64,000 nucleotides of DNA from assembly GCF_027409185.1 (NCBI RefSeq), contig NC_084467.1, forward strand, positions 15,986,501-16,050,500. Reading direction: 5' to 3'. This DNA is from Cynocephalus volans. Lineage: Eukaryota > Chordata > Mammalia > Dermoptera > Cynocephalidae. Position numbers and translations under genes: made by a program. How positions within the stretch are numbered: the first letter of the stretch is position 1; every line of letters starts with the position of its first letter. Positions 46,643 to 60,600 of the stretch are shown here, one piece after another. Below the pieces are notes generated by a model that did no database searches, was not told the origin of the DNA, and worked only from the letters and a program-made list of their open reading frames with translations.

Positions 46643-49600
46643 GTGTGTGTGTATACAAACATCCATCCATATCTTCTTATACTAAGAAAATACACAGTTC
46701 TTGGTACCTGAGGATGAAGTAGCCATGTAAATCTCAATTCTCCAGCAAGATCCTCCAGAAAACACACAGAACAACAAGGAGGGAAGATAAAACCACCCTC
46801 GCCAGCCCACAGCATGACTGGGAGTTGTAAACACTAGAGGCTTTGAGAGAGAGATAAACCCGCAAGTCCAGCAGACAGATCCTGAGCCACACCACCAGGG
46901 AGGTAAGTGGAGAGGACCCAGGACAGCGTGGAGTGGGGCAGAAGGTGACAGCAGCTACAATCACTTCTCCAAAGTGGGAAAAACCTGAAAACAGATCCGA
47001 AACCAGAAACTGGGAAAAGCAGAAGAGACCAGAATGCGTGCAGGACTGCAGGAGTTTGCCTCTGGAAGGCACTGTTTCTGGAGAACATTTAGAGGGCATT
47101 TAGAAGTCGGAGGCGCCCTTGAGGTGGAAATTTAAAATCCTGCAGAAACAAGAAAAAGTCACAAAAGACACACCGACTCCAAACGCACACACACACCCAC
47201 GCACAACACACACTCATCGCCATGATTTTTGCCCCCTGGTGTTTATGCTCATGAATATGTTATCTTCCTTGGCAAAAAAGACTTTGCAAATGAAATTAAG
47301 GTCGTTAATCGATTGACCTTAAAATAGGGAGATTACCCTGGATCATCCAGGTGGGCCCAATGTAATCACGAGTCTTTAAAAGCAGAGGAAGAAGGCAGAG
47401 GCGGGCAGGAGAGGAGAGATGCTTCTGAAAGATGAGGCAGAAGTAGAGACAGATTCGAAGTGTGAGAAGGACTGTCCCCGCCCGGGGTGTCTTTGAAGAG
47501 TGTCAGGAGCTGGGGAATGCAGGCGGCCTCTGGAAGCTGAGAATGTCCCATGGCCAACAGCCAGCAAAGAAATGGGGACCTCAGTCCTACGAGTAACCTC
47601 ACAGGACTAAATCTGTCAACAACTGGAATGAGCCTGGACATGGACTCTCGCCTAGAACCTCCAGAAGGAAACGTAGCCCTGCTAACACCCGATGTCAGTC
47701 TTGTAGCATTCCAAGCAGAGGACCTAGCCCCGCTGCACCCACACCCTGACCTACAGAACTGCGAGATAATCAATTTGTGTTGTTTTAAGCAACTGAATTT
47801 GTGGTCATTTGCTACAGCAGCAACAGGCAGCAAATCAGAGCTCTATTTTAAACTTCACTTTACAGGTGGGGGATAGAGGGTGTCTAAAAAAATAAATTAA
47901 AAAAAAATAAAACTTCACTTTACAAACAGGGGAGTGTGTTATTGAATGAAGAAACCTTGCGAGCCACCTCAACCCTTCACCTCTGCATTCAACTGTAATT
48001 GACAGTCCAGAAAAAGAAGACATTACAAAATAAACAGAAAAGAACAAATGTATCTAATCAAAGCTACTTTAAAAAACAAAAAATGAAAATCAAAACATTC
48101 CAGTGAAGAAAGTTCTCCCCCAAAGTGCAAGCACACAAATCCAAAGAAGCAGATTAAAAATGCAAAACACGCCAAACTTGAATAAAATATCCTGAAACAA
48201 GCATTCACAGGTATGAGATTTTCAAATCAGAAATGGGAAAACTTAAAACAGAAATCGATAAAAAATCAAGATGATATGAAACAGGATGATAAAGGAACTC
48301 AGGAAAGAAGGGGAAAAACTTAGAAAAGGAGACCAAATTACAGGATATCCAAGGGAGAACAAATTCAATTGAAAACATAACTAGAAGTATTAAGAAAAGA
48401 TATGAAAACAGCCAAGAAAATAAAAAAACTAAAGAGGTGAAAAGAGGGGAGAGCATCAGCCTCACGCTTTGGCAAGATGCTTTGGCTAAGAAGCCCCTCG
48501 CCCTGCGGGCTTCACCTCACGCTTCCCTCATGTCACTGCTCTTTCCTGTCTTTTAAGGTCCCCCAGGAGTCCCCACCTCCACGAGAACGTCTCTGTCCCC
48601 CCAGCTGTGGTAGCCCCAGGTACTTCTGGGCTTCTGTCAATACTCAGCTTCCTGATCTGGGTGCTGGTTTCATGGGCACGTCCACTTTGTGAAATGAACC
48701 AAGCTGTGCACCTGTGATTTGTGCATCCACCATCAATAAAAATGAAAAAATGAAAATACAGTCACCTTCGCCTGGTACTGGCAGTACTTACCACTCCAAT
48801 ACTCTCTCGCCTGCTTCTGCGCTGTGGTGTTTACACACACACACCCACTCCCACTAGAATGTGAGCTTGACCACAGCAGGGACACGTCTGTCACTGCGAC
48901 TCTGCGCCGCCAGCATCAGAACAGGGCGCAGCCCACAGTAAGCACTTAATAAATGCTTGGGTCAAGAACGGAGGGATGCCTGCCTGCCAGCACGTGGGGG
49001 CAGCGGTGCCTGGTGTGGCGGGCCTCACCCGTCTCGGGCTGCAGGGACAGTGGCGCCTGGAGGGGGAGCCTCACCCTCCTCTGCATCTTCTCCAGCAGCC
49101 TGCTCTTGGCTCTCACTTCCTCCTGGATGGAGTCGTAGACGTTGAGCAGCACCCAGTCCCCGATGTCCTCGTCCGAGTTCTGCAGGGCCGCCACCAGCTG
49201 CTTTTTGCGCTCGTCGGCGTATCGCTTCCGCCGCTTGTGTTTCTCCTTCAGGTCCTTGTTCTTGGCCTGCTCGCCCCCCACCATCTGCTGCTCCAACAGC
49301 TGCAAACTGCCAGCATGGAGGAGAAAGCAAACATGGCAATATCTGCCGATCACTGAGCACTTGCTACCCAGCAGCCTCCAGACTAAGCGTGATCCCACCA
49401 AATACCTCTGACAACCCCACTTCACAGACAGGTAAACTGAGGCTCAGAGAGGGGAAGCTGCTTGCCCAGCATCAGAACGAGGATTTCTACCAGAGCCCCC
49501 AACTCTACGCCTGTGTACTTGACCACAGCGGTGGGCCTCCCCAACAGTAAGGGTGACAGGCTTCCTGTGGGCTCGGAGCTAGTCCATCCCCCAATGCTAA

Positions 49601-52600
49601 CAGTCACTGCAGCAGAGCAGGCTCGTGTCTGTGCTCGGAGGCAGCCAGCATGATTAGAGTAACCCCAGGTTGTAAAAAATGTCCAATACATTCAGTGCAC
49701 AATGTTTAATCAGGTAGGGGCATGTACAATACATTTAAAAATGTATTTATATCCAAAATGCTCAAAAATGTTTAGGGTTTTACCCTTTAAATGTACAAAT
49801 GTTAAATAACTAGAGAAAGGCTTAGGTGGGACTCCCCACTGTCTAACAAAGCACCACAAGGATGTTTTAGGCGCTGCCTCTTTCCAAGGGCCCATCAGGA
49901 ACTGGTAACAGAAGGCATTATAAGGATTCATAAAAGGGGAGAAGGTCAAGCTCAGGGAAAAGACTGGAACTTTGTAAGCTGAGCAGCCAGGCTCTGACTC
50001 AGCTTCGGGTGTGGCTCTAAGCTCAGTGGCAGCCAGGGCAGAGGGGACCATGTCCAAGTCACTCCTCTGTTTAAGATCCTTCTATGGTCCCCATCAGCAT
50101 GAAGCCCACACACCGTCGGGGGGCACACAGGAGCCCTCTATCTCATATCCCTCTGCATCCACCTCCCCTAACTCACTGCAATTCTAACTCGCTGCTCCTA
50201 CCTCTCCAAACACCCAGGCCTGTTCCCACCTCCGTGCCTGTGCAGATGCTGTGCTAGAATGCTACCCCTGGGGCAGGTGCCTCACAAACATACTCAGGTG
50301 ACCCCTCTTCTGTGAAGCCTTCCCCGATGACCTTCACTCCAGACCATATCATGGAAATGGCCACCACATGTGCTGAGTGACTCTGGGTGCCCGGCGCTAG
50401 GTGGCCACCTCTGCAGGCGCTGCCTCACTCACCCTCACCATGAGCTTCTCAAGCTGCAACTATTCATGTCACCCATTTTGCAGATGAGCAGCTAAGGCAT
50501 ACAGAGGCTGAAGGTCTGCCCGAGGTGGCAGAGCTGGGGGAGGAGGCAGGACGGGAACCCAGGCAGTTGGACAGTCGGACCGCACAGCCCACTCTCGTGT
50601 TCACGGCCTCGGAAAACGGCCCTCCCCGGGCCTGTGGATCTGCCTCCCACCCCGGGCCGTGAGCCCCATGAAGGCCAAGGCAGCACAGCACTCATCTCTG
50701 CATCCTGGTGCCCAGCCCTTAGCAGGTGCTCAGTTAACATTTCACCTGTGGCCGGGGGGGGGGGCGCTGAGCATCCCACTGCTGGGAGGGGGCTGAACCC
50801 TGGGCTGACCTTGTCATGGAGCTGAGGCTGACATTATCATTTACAGAAGTGAGAGCCGAGGCTCAGAAAAGTTGAGCGACTTGCAGAAAGCCACACAGCA
50901 AGCAAGAAAAGCCCAACTCTCCAGGTGGTCTCAGAGGGTGTCTGGGCGTGCTTGTCGCTAGGGTGAGTGAGTCTCACATAGGGTGAGTGAGTCTCACGGA
51001 GGCCAGGGGACTGGGGTCTTGGCAGGGACCAGAGGAAAGCCTGTGTCACCCTGCCCTGGGATTTCTGAATGCTGAGAGCCAGGCCCTGCAAGACCAGGCA
51101 GGTGACAGTCCCTTCCCTTTCTCCCCAGAGCAGCTGCTCCCCAGCAGGTGCCTGACTGCAATCTGGTGGCAGCCTGTGGCTTCCAGGGCAAAGCCCTCTC
51201 TGCCCGGCTGACTCTAGCTCCTGGAGACAGGATCAGGGCCACTTCTGCCATGTTAGCAGGGAGAGCTGGGTGGTCGGCACCCCACCCCAAGCCTGGGACA
51301 TCGCCCCTTCCCACCCTACTGCAGAGTCCCACCAGCCCAAGTTCTGGTGCTTACCGGGCAAGCACCTGCTGCTGGTCCACAACAGGCAGTAGGTCGTCCG
51401 TCACCACTGCCACCTCCACGCCCATGCTCTCCCTTCTTACACTGGGTGGGATGGGCTGAGACTGAGCCACCAAGGCCATCTGGGCCTCCGCCGCATTCCA
51501 CACGCCAGGCTCTGCTGCCAACGCCACCTCCTTGACCACGTCTGGGGCAAGATCAACCTCCTGAGCACAACGAGAAACCAAGAGGGAGGTGGGAAAGGGG
51601 CCCCTGGAGACAGGCTCACAGGTGGCCTCTGTCCCAAAAGCGGGCACTGTGTCCCCATCCCACCCTACAGTTGGGGACAGATTACCTCTGGCTCAGAGAC
51701 ACCCAGTTATACAAAAGTGCACCCACGCGAGTTCTTACTGCCTCCATTTCCACCAACACCCCCACACGGTCTCCAAGCTTCCTCTCTCGCCCCCCACAAT
51801 CCAGCCTCCATGCGGCAGCCGGGGTGACCTCCTTAAACTGCAGGCTGATCGCAGCCCTGTCCTGATGACAACCCCTCAGGGCTTCTCATTGCGCTCGCAG
51901 GAAAGCCCAGCTCCCTCCATGGCTGCCACACTGTCCTGCTCCCTGCCTCCCCGGCCTACCCCGCCACCCACCCCTGTCCCAGCTGCCACCACCCTGGCCT
52001 CATCAAAGTCCAGATCTTTCCACCCCAGGACCTTGGCATTTGCTGTCCCCTGTGCTTGCTGCTCTTCCCTGGCCCCTCCTTCTGGGCTGGGTCCCACCTC
52101 AATGTGGCTGTCTAGCCAGGACCTCCCCGGCCACTCCACCTACCGCCCCCTGAGACCCTGCGGTGTCCCAGTCCCACCCAGTGCTCAAGTCCAGAGGCGC
52201 GGTGGCCTTTCTTAAAGCCTTCCTCTCACACCCCATAGCCTGCTGTGTCTTCAGCAGAGGAGAGGGCCGGGCTCCAAAAGCAGAGGTATTCAGACCGGGT
52301 TCCACGCCCCCACAGGGGTTCCCTGACAGTCCCTCAGGGTCACCAGCCCTGACCTGCAGCCCTCGTCCTCTGCACACCCTGGGCCTCCACTCCATGGCTA
52401 AGGAAAGTTTGAAAGTCGCCATCCAGAACAACGGGCCTCTTATTCCCATCCATAATAAGAGGTCAGACAATTCCTCCAATTTGAACATTGCTTGGCCCAG
52501 GGCCATGTGCCACAAGCCCGGGGAAGGCTAGGGTGGTTGTCCCTGACTCATTCATGGATGAGGAAACTGAGGCCCAAGGAGGGAGGAGACGAGCCGGAGT

Positions 52601-55600
52601 CTCACAGGAAGTTGGACAGAACCGGGCCTGCCACAGAGGCCTGGCCCAGGGAGGTACTCACAGTCCTGGGCAGAAAGCCATCGGCCACCTCAGCTTCAGA
52701 CCTGACGTCACTGGGCTCCAGCAGGTCTGTCAGGGAGGGGTGCTTGGAGGAGAACAGGGTGAGAGCATGAGGGATGGTTTGGGCCAGAACCATCCCCTAC
52801 TCCCCCACTGTGACCTCTGCTTCAACTGCCCCAGACCACTCGCCAACCCACAACCTCCTCCTTCCTGGCACTGCTGAGAGCAGGGCCCGTCATCAGCACC
52901 TGCTGGGTCCCAGGAGCACTGCCTGCCCTATCCCACCTGAAGCACACATCAGCATCCCCACTGGACAGATGAGGAAACCGAGGCCCAGAAAGGTAGCCGC
53001 CCAAGGCCACGTGACCACGTAAGTGGTAGAGCTGGGACTTGAACCCAGGTCTGTCTGATTCAAAGGCCTGGGCTCTTACACAAAGAAAAAAGAGGAGAAC
53101 GAAGAGGGAAGAAAAGAGGAAACTTTTAAAACATAGAAGAAGAGGGTTGAAAAGGAGCCCCTGGTGGTCACGGAGAGGCAGCCCCCGCCAGCCATGCACA
53201 GCAGGAGGGGTGACCAGGGTCTCCCTTGGCTCTTTCAGGCCTGGGAGCTCCGTCTAACCCCCAGCACAGGTGTCCCTCTGTCAGCAGAACAGGTGCCCAC
53301 CTGGCATACCCGTGCATCTCAGTCTCAACTTTCTGACTCACAGAGCATCAGACAGAGCTTCTCTTCCCAGACCCCCAATACTAGTGCCCCTGAGCTGGCC
53401 ACCAGCGCCCAAGCCACAGCAGATACAGCGGAGGTGCTACCAGAGCAGCAGAGGTCAGAAGTTCTGTGTGTGCACAATGACCTCCGTGCCCCCAGCAAGC
53501 TCAGCCTGCTCAATTTTGCATCAGCTACCTGCACAGGGAACTTGGGGACATCCACCTGGGGTGCGTCTGTCCTGGCCACAGTGGAGGAGAGTCTGGCCAG
53601 CTTGGCTTCCACCTCAGCGAATGGGTCCTGCAGGCCTGACAGCATCTGCAGGGGTGTCAGCTGAGGGTCCTCCTCCTGGAGGTGGCGGTCATCCTCCAGC
53701 AGGGACCCAATGGCCTCCTGGCTGAGATACTCATCTGAGAAGTATTTGCTCTTAGGCTGTCCCTCAGGCACAGAGAACTCCAGGCTGGAGGGTTCCTCGG
53801 GCCCAGGGAAGGCCTCGGACACAGAGGATCCTTCAAGTGTGGATGACTCATTGGACCCAAAAGAAATCTCTGACTTGGAGGGCTCCGCTTTGGGCAGCTC
53901 CTCAAACCTGGAAGAAGTTTCAGTGTTGGAGACGCTGGCACTGGACGGAGCATCAGGCATGGAGAAGACCTGGGGTTTTGTGGCCATCTCATGGTGGAAA
54001 GCAGGTGAGTACTCCCTCTTATTGGCAACCTCAGCCCTGGATACAGCCTCAGCCTTGTAGAGGACTTCCGCTTTCAGGACAGCCTCTGCAAAATGGGGAA
54101 CTTCCTTTAGTTCTTTAGAAGGTTAGAAGGAGGGGACTCTTCCCGGGAAGTTGGCCTCAAGCCCACTGTCTCAAAGAGACCATCTGAAGAGACAGAGCCT
54201 CCCAGGCTCCGCAGAGTCTGGCGACAGCCAGCATGCCTTCCCATCTCTGCCCCAGGGCCCTCTCCCCCATCAGAACTCAAACCCTGCCTCCTTCCACCTC
54301 TTCCAGGAAGCCTTCCCTGACCAGCATTGTGATCTTTCCGTTCTCTGACCTCCCCAGCCTCTGATGCTGCCCCGGGACTGCTCTTCACACATTAGCAGGT
54401 TCCCTGTGGGTCTCACTGCCTTCAGAAGCTGACAGCTCCTGATCAGCAGATTTCATACCCAAGACCCCTAGATGCCCATGCTGGAGTGCCCAGCTCAGGG
54501 CTCTTGTCCACAGAATATGCTAGATCTGTGGGAGTTAAATGAATGATGTGGATAAACGTTAGCACTACAGAAACCAAATGAAGATCACTTGGAAGCCTAA
54601 TATTCAAATTATCTGAAGGGAATGCTCTGAAGGACAGAAAATGCTAGAGTCTTCCCCTTCCCTCTTTCTCTGGGTCTCCACCAGGAGTGGCACCAGCTTG
54701 GCTGGGACTATGCTCACACAGGCCTCCTTAGTGCTCCCAGCTCAGGGGGCTTCAGATCACCTCTCTTACATCCCCCATCCATTTCTTTAGAGCTGTGTCC
54801 CAGGCTGCCCTGAGAGGGTCCTGATTTTCCCTTTGCTGAAATATGACATCTCCTCCCCAGCTAAATGGCCTGAACCTCTATCAGCCTTGGTTTCCACAAC
54901 TGTTATGTGAGGACTCAGGGGGTCCTTCCTCACTGGATTGTGGGGAAGGGTAGTGGGAGGGGGGCAGGTAAAGCCTCTACACAGCACCCGGCACACAGCA
55001 ATGCCAACAAATGGCACCGACGAAGCCATCAGTATTGTCCTCATGACAAGACTGGACTTTACAATATTTTCCTCAGCGCTAGACGTCTGGGCTTCCTGGC
55101 AGCAAATGTGTGTGAATGAGACTGGCGGGTGGAACACCCTAGAATGTCAAAAAGAAGACAAAACTTCCAGACAGGAAAAAGTTAATCACTGAGTCCTTAC
55201 TATGGGGTGTAGCTGCTTTGGTGACAGATAGGCTCAAAAGCGAGAGACTAGAAAATGCAGAAACTCGGAACAGGGGCTGACCTCTAAAACAAGGGTGACA
55301 CTTCACAACTCTAGGTCAGCCTTGAGCAGCGGGCCCCACCTGCAGCCACACCATCATGATACAGCGTGTGGGTGAGAACACGGCTCTGGGGCCAGACTGC
55401 CTGGGTTCAGATCCTGGCTCCACTTTACCAGCTGTGTGACCGGGGGCAAGCTGCTTCCCCTCTCTGTGCCTGTGTTTCCTTGTCTATAAAATGAGGGGAG
55501 TTGTGGTATCAACGTCACTGGACTGTTGTGAGGGTGAAACTGAGCCTGGTGTGTAGCAGGATCTCTACAGATGCCAGCTGCTACGAGGAGGAGGAAGGCA

Positions 55601-57648
55601 GGCTGGGCAGGCTGGGCAGGCTGGGCTCGCTGGCCTCAGCCCGGGACGCGGGCCCACCTGTCTCCTTCCGCAGGCTCTCCTTCAGCGTGGACAGCTTCAC
55701 GTCGTACGAGTTGCGCATGGCAGTGATGTCCTCCTCCAGCCTGGCCCGGGACTCCTGCTCTGCCTCGTAGTCGGCCTTCAGCTGGGCCAGGCGCTGTTCG
55801 TACTCCTGGGTGGGTGGGGGAGACCAGAGGGGGCAGCATTTCATCAGCACTCCAAACACAACATTACTCAAAGAATACAGAAAATATGAATAAGCCAAAA
55901 GGATAAATTACAACACTGTGACAATTCCTTGCTGGCAAAGACCCTTCTGCACCGTTCTCTCTGCATTTTGAATGGGCTAATAATGTATGTATTATTTGCA
56001 GTCTAGTTTTTCCACATAACAATACATCATGAGCACCTTTCTGCGTTGACAAATATGTTTTCACCCAATGGTCTGCAACCCACCCACGACAAAACAGATT
56101 TTTATTCATCCTCTTTTCTCTCCATCTTTGCGATCACCTCCAGCTCTTGTCCAAACAGCCTCCCACCTGGTCCTCCCACCTCCACGCTCATACCCGTGAG
56201 AACAGGCTCCTCCCCTGCTTAGGATCTGTCAGTGGCTCCCCATGTTCATGAGTAAGACCTAAGCCCTCAACATGATCTGCTCCCCAACCTGGTCTGGCCC
56301 TGCCCACCCCCTGACCACCTGGCTACTTGCCACTCCTGGACACGCCACTTCCACCCTGCCTCAGGCCATTGCCTGCTCCCTGGCAGGCTCTTCCCCAGGC
56401 CTCAGCTTGGCAATGCCCTCAGGGAGGCCCTCCTTGGCCACCCTCTCTGAAGACCACCCTGCCACCACCTTCTGTCACTGCACCCCTTTCTTCCTAGCAT
56501 CCTGGGCTTCCATTCTTCTCTTTACTTATTTGATTACAAGTTCAGTCCCTGACTCCCCTACCAGGATGGACACTTCTGTTTTGTAAAGCAAGGGTCACCC
56601 TTTCTTGTAGCCTCAGTGCCTAGCACAGAGCAGGGACTCAATAAATATCTGCCCAATCAGTACAGGCAGGAAGCAGAACTGCCAGGACACACCAAATAGT
56701 CAGGCTTCTGATACCCACCCTCGAGGACTTTGTGCTTCCAGCCCTCTGTCTCCCTTCCATGCCGCGACTTCTCCCTCTGAACTAGGTCATTCCCAACAGT
56801 CTACAAAACATGCTCTATTACTTCCAATATGTAAACACCACCCCCCTCCGCCGGCCTCACGTGCCCTCCAGCTGTAGTGCCCAGCACCTAGCAGGTGCTC
56901 AGAATGTGCTTAGTGGGGATTGAACGGGGGACTGGAGTGCATGCCTGGACCCCCAACTCCTACTTGGTACTTATCACATAACCCAGTGATGAGAAGACGA
57001 CCCTCATCTTATCCTGTGACAGTCCGTGTGAAACAGCAGGAAAGCTGCCATGATACCCATTCTGCAGATGAGGAGACAGAGGCTCAGAGAGCTTAAACAA
57101 CCTGCCCCAGGTCATGGAGCCCATAAGAACGAGATTTGCAGAATGTCAAAGCTGGATGGACCCTGGAATCTTCCAGTTCAAATCCTCCAGTAGACTCCCC
57201 CGCTGTGAGACTGAAGCCCACAGAGTCACACCTCGAGTCACGTCTGAGCAACTCCCGGCCTGCGCCCTGTCCCCTCCACAGAGGGGCCTCCTCCCTTGTC
57301 CTGGGGCTCAGGAATGGAAGGGAAAGCACAGTCCCCGTCACAGCGAAAGAACAAAGGGCAGGGAGCGAAGGAGGACAGACAACTCTCCCCCAAGCGTGGC
57401 TCACAGAACACACTCCAGGGTCAGTAAACAGAATCTTGGTGGCAGCGGCATCTGACAGTGTCCACTAGGCTGCACCATGAAGAGGACACGGGAGACCCCC
57501 GTCCCCAGGAGAGAAGGACCCTCCCATCTCTGTCATCTCAGAGCAGACTGCCTGGTACAGCCTCTCTTCTCCCTGGTGACCACAAGGGGGCGGCAGTGCC
57601 ACGTACTGGACAGCTGGGACACCCGCCCACCCAACTGTGCTTCCTGGG

Positions 57649-57686
<38 letters not shown>

Positions 57687-60600
57687 GCTTCCATCCCAGC
57701 TCCTGGGCAGCCCTCTTCTGTCTGTGACCAAAGCCCACCGGCCGCTACGCGACTCCATGCCCACTCCAGACCCCGAAAGCATGACATCTCGTTTTGTGGG
57801 CTAGTGCTCAGCCAGCCCCAAAGGCCCCCTCCTGCTGACTACTCCCCAGAGCCAGCTCCAGGGCTCCAGAGATCGACCTGACACCTGGATCTCCCCCAGA
57901 CCAGCAGGTGAACAGGCAGAGTGAGCAGCTGAACCCCCAGAACTTCCAGAGGGCCAGGGTGGTGTCCACGGGGTGGTGGGGGCATCACTCAGCTCCTCCC
58001 CAAACTGAAAAGGCCTCCACCCATCATGGGGAGGCACTTGGGGACTCTGGTGGATTTCTCCCAGCCTTCCAGCCCACAGGACTGGGACCCTGGAGTTTAC
58101 CCAGTCTGCTCCCCAGAAGCTGGGTCCAAGGCCCCCAAAGCCTGACAGGGGCTTCTGGGGGCTGAGAGCTGATCCAACTGAGGTCATCCATTGAGTGGCC
58201 AGGGTGGCCCAGCTGTGGACACCTCCAGGCCCAGCCCCTGCAGAGCTGTCCCTGCCTGGCATTAGGTTTGCCATCAGGAAAAGCCAGTGCCCTTAAGGGA
58301 CTGGCAAATGTCAAACTCCAGCACATGCTCAGGTCTCCAAATGCAGCTTTCAAATGGCAGGGACTTTGGGAAACCTAGAGAGCCAGGAGTCCGAGATGGA
58401 GCCTAAGCCAGGGGTTACAAGGCTCTGCCACATCTGGCTGCAAGTCCCCCTTCAGGAATCAGCTCTGCACTGGAAACAGGGTTGTCACCTGCCCTGCTGC
58501 TTTTCTGGGATACAGGAGGCACACACGTGAGAGGACTCAGGTGCCCCAGGTGACAGCTTTTGTCCAGGAGGCCAACACTGCAGCCACCCACTGATCAAAC
58601 AGGCTGGCCTGCTCTGAGCCTCGGGCTCGGCAGCTGCTGAGAGGACGGACACCCCTCCATGCTGACCACCTCGCCTTTGCACGGGCCATTCCCATCACCA
58701 GAGATGCCTTCCCCACTTCCATCAGTGCACAGCCACCCCGTCCTTCAGTGCGCAGGAGAGACCATGCTCCTGGAGACACCCCACATCCCTCTCTATCCTC
58801 CTCATGAAGGGCAGTCACGAGCCCAAGTTCAAATCCCATCTCTGGCTCCCCTTAGCTGTGTGACCTTGAGCAAGTCATGGCATCTCTTTGAGCCTCAGCT
58901 TTCTCAGCTACAAAAGAGGGACTGTAGTAGCAACACCACTGCTGGTGAAGGTGGAATGACACCATGCAGGAGCTGGGACCCCCTCAGCCCGAGGCGGCAG
59001 CGCTCAGCTTCCTGAGGGCCCACCTGCCACCCGTTCTCCCACTTTCTCAGGTCTCACCTCCCGGATCAGCTGCTTCTCGGCCTCCGTGTCATGTTGAATC
59101 ACAGGTGGGGGCAACAGCTTCTCTTCAACCTGGACAGAGCTTGGGGACACTTGACTGGACAGCAGGGCTGGGAGAAAAACAGAAATGGGGAGCTGAGGCC
59201 AAGGGCACCCAGCGCACAGGAACTAAGCAGAATCCGTTAGAAGACAACTACACAGCCATTCATGAAGACCTCAAAGTACTGAACTCACTTCAAACGTGAG
59301 TCTATGTAAAATGCTAAGCTTGTCCTCCATATATATATGGACACCTAGATGTTCTAGACACTGAGGATGCAGCTCTGAGCAAACTCCACATGGGAAAGAG
59401 GAAAAAATAAATAAATATGCAAAATGTGTAGCATGTTACAAGGTGACACGTTCTAAGAAGAAAAAGCAGGGAGGGTGCTTGGAAGTAAGAGCCAGAGGGA
59501 GGATCGCGACTTAAACAGCTCAGTGACCTCAGTCCAGGTGAGATGAAAGCAGCGCTGGGGGCCGGCCCATGGCTCACTCGGGAGAGTGCGGTGCTGATAA
59601 CACCAAGGCCACGGGTTCGGATCCTATATAGAGATGGCCGGTTAGCTCAACGGGTGAGCCTGGTGCTGACAACACCAAGTCAAGGGTTAAGATCTCCTTA
59701 CCGGTCATCTTTTAAAAAAAAGAAAAAAAAAAAAAAGCAAGCAGCACTGGAGGGAGGAGGCAGAGGCGGGCAGAGATTCTGGGGAGGAGCTTTCCAGACA
59801 GACCGGGACAGAGAATGCGAAGGCCCCAAGGCAGGCATGTTCCAGGAGGCGGAGGGGAGGCTGGAGAGGGAGCGAGGCCAGATCATGGCTGCTGTGTGGA
59901 GAATGCACTGAGGGGACCTGCCAGGGGCCCCTGCAGTAAGCTGGGGGAGAGGTGCCAGCTGCTCAGGCCAGGGGCTAGCTGTGGGCGATTCCAGACAACG
60001 GCATCTGCTGGCAGATTGGACACAGATTTGAGAGAAAGCCAGAAGCCAAGGACGACCCCGAGGTTTGTGGTTTCAACACCTGGAAGGACTGAGTCACCAG
60101 TAGCTGGCGGGACAGTGCAAGGCAAGCAGATTTGGGGCGACCAGGAGCTCAGCATGGGACGCCTTCACTTTGAAATGCTTATTAGCTTATTTAAACAGCT
60201 GCGAGTTAAGTGTGGAATTCAGAGGACATGGTGTATTAAGGCTTTTAATTTTTTTTCTATATTTTATGATGTTTTGACATCTTAGGGGACTTGCTGGCTG
60301 AGGGCTAACTAATTCCTAGAGACAGTAAACAACCTGCAGGGAGCCACCTTTCATATTCAAGCCAACTCATCCCAAGTCCACAGCCCCCTCCCCCTGCCAC
60401 CTCCTTTGTCAACTCTGACACCTCACACCAATATGTCCCCCCCCTAAACAAACCCAGGGCCAGGTACCAGACAACTAGGACAGCCCCCAGGCCACAAAGC
60501 CCACTGGAATGATTCAAACGAGCCAGTGCTAATCCATCTCCCCCGCCATGTCCTTCCCATGGAAACCCCAGTAATGGCTCCTGCCTCGTGAGCGACCCTG

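Larger units (their letters stand above)
41531..49074. other. KIF17 intron 11 (7.5 kb)
   Basis: Largest intron in the window. The left end (41531-42430) and right end (47840-48780) are mostly unremarkable. The middle is an AT-rich block of old L1 and LTR sequence with a long GT repeat. Confidence 0.7.

Noticed and set aside
57465-57881. Open frames with long Gly or Pro runs
   Set aside because: Created by the G36 homopolymer; no start context, splice sites or recognisable domain.
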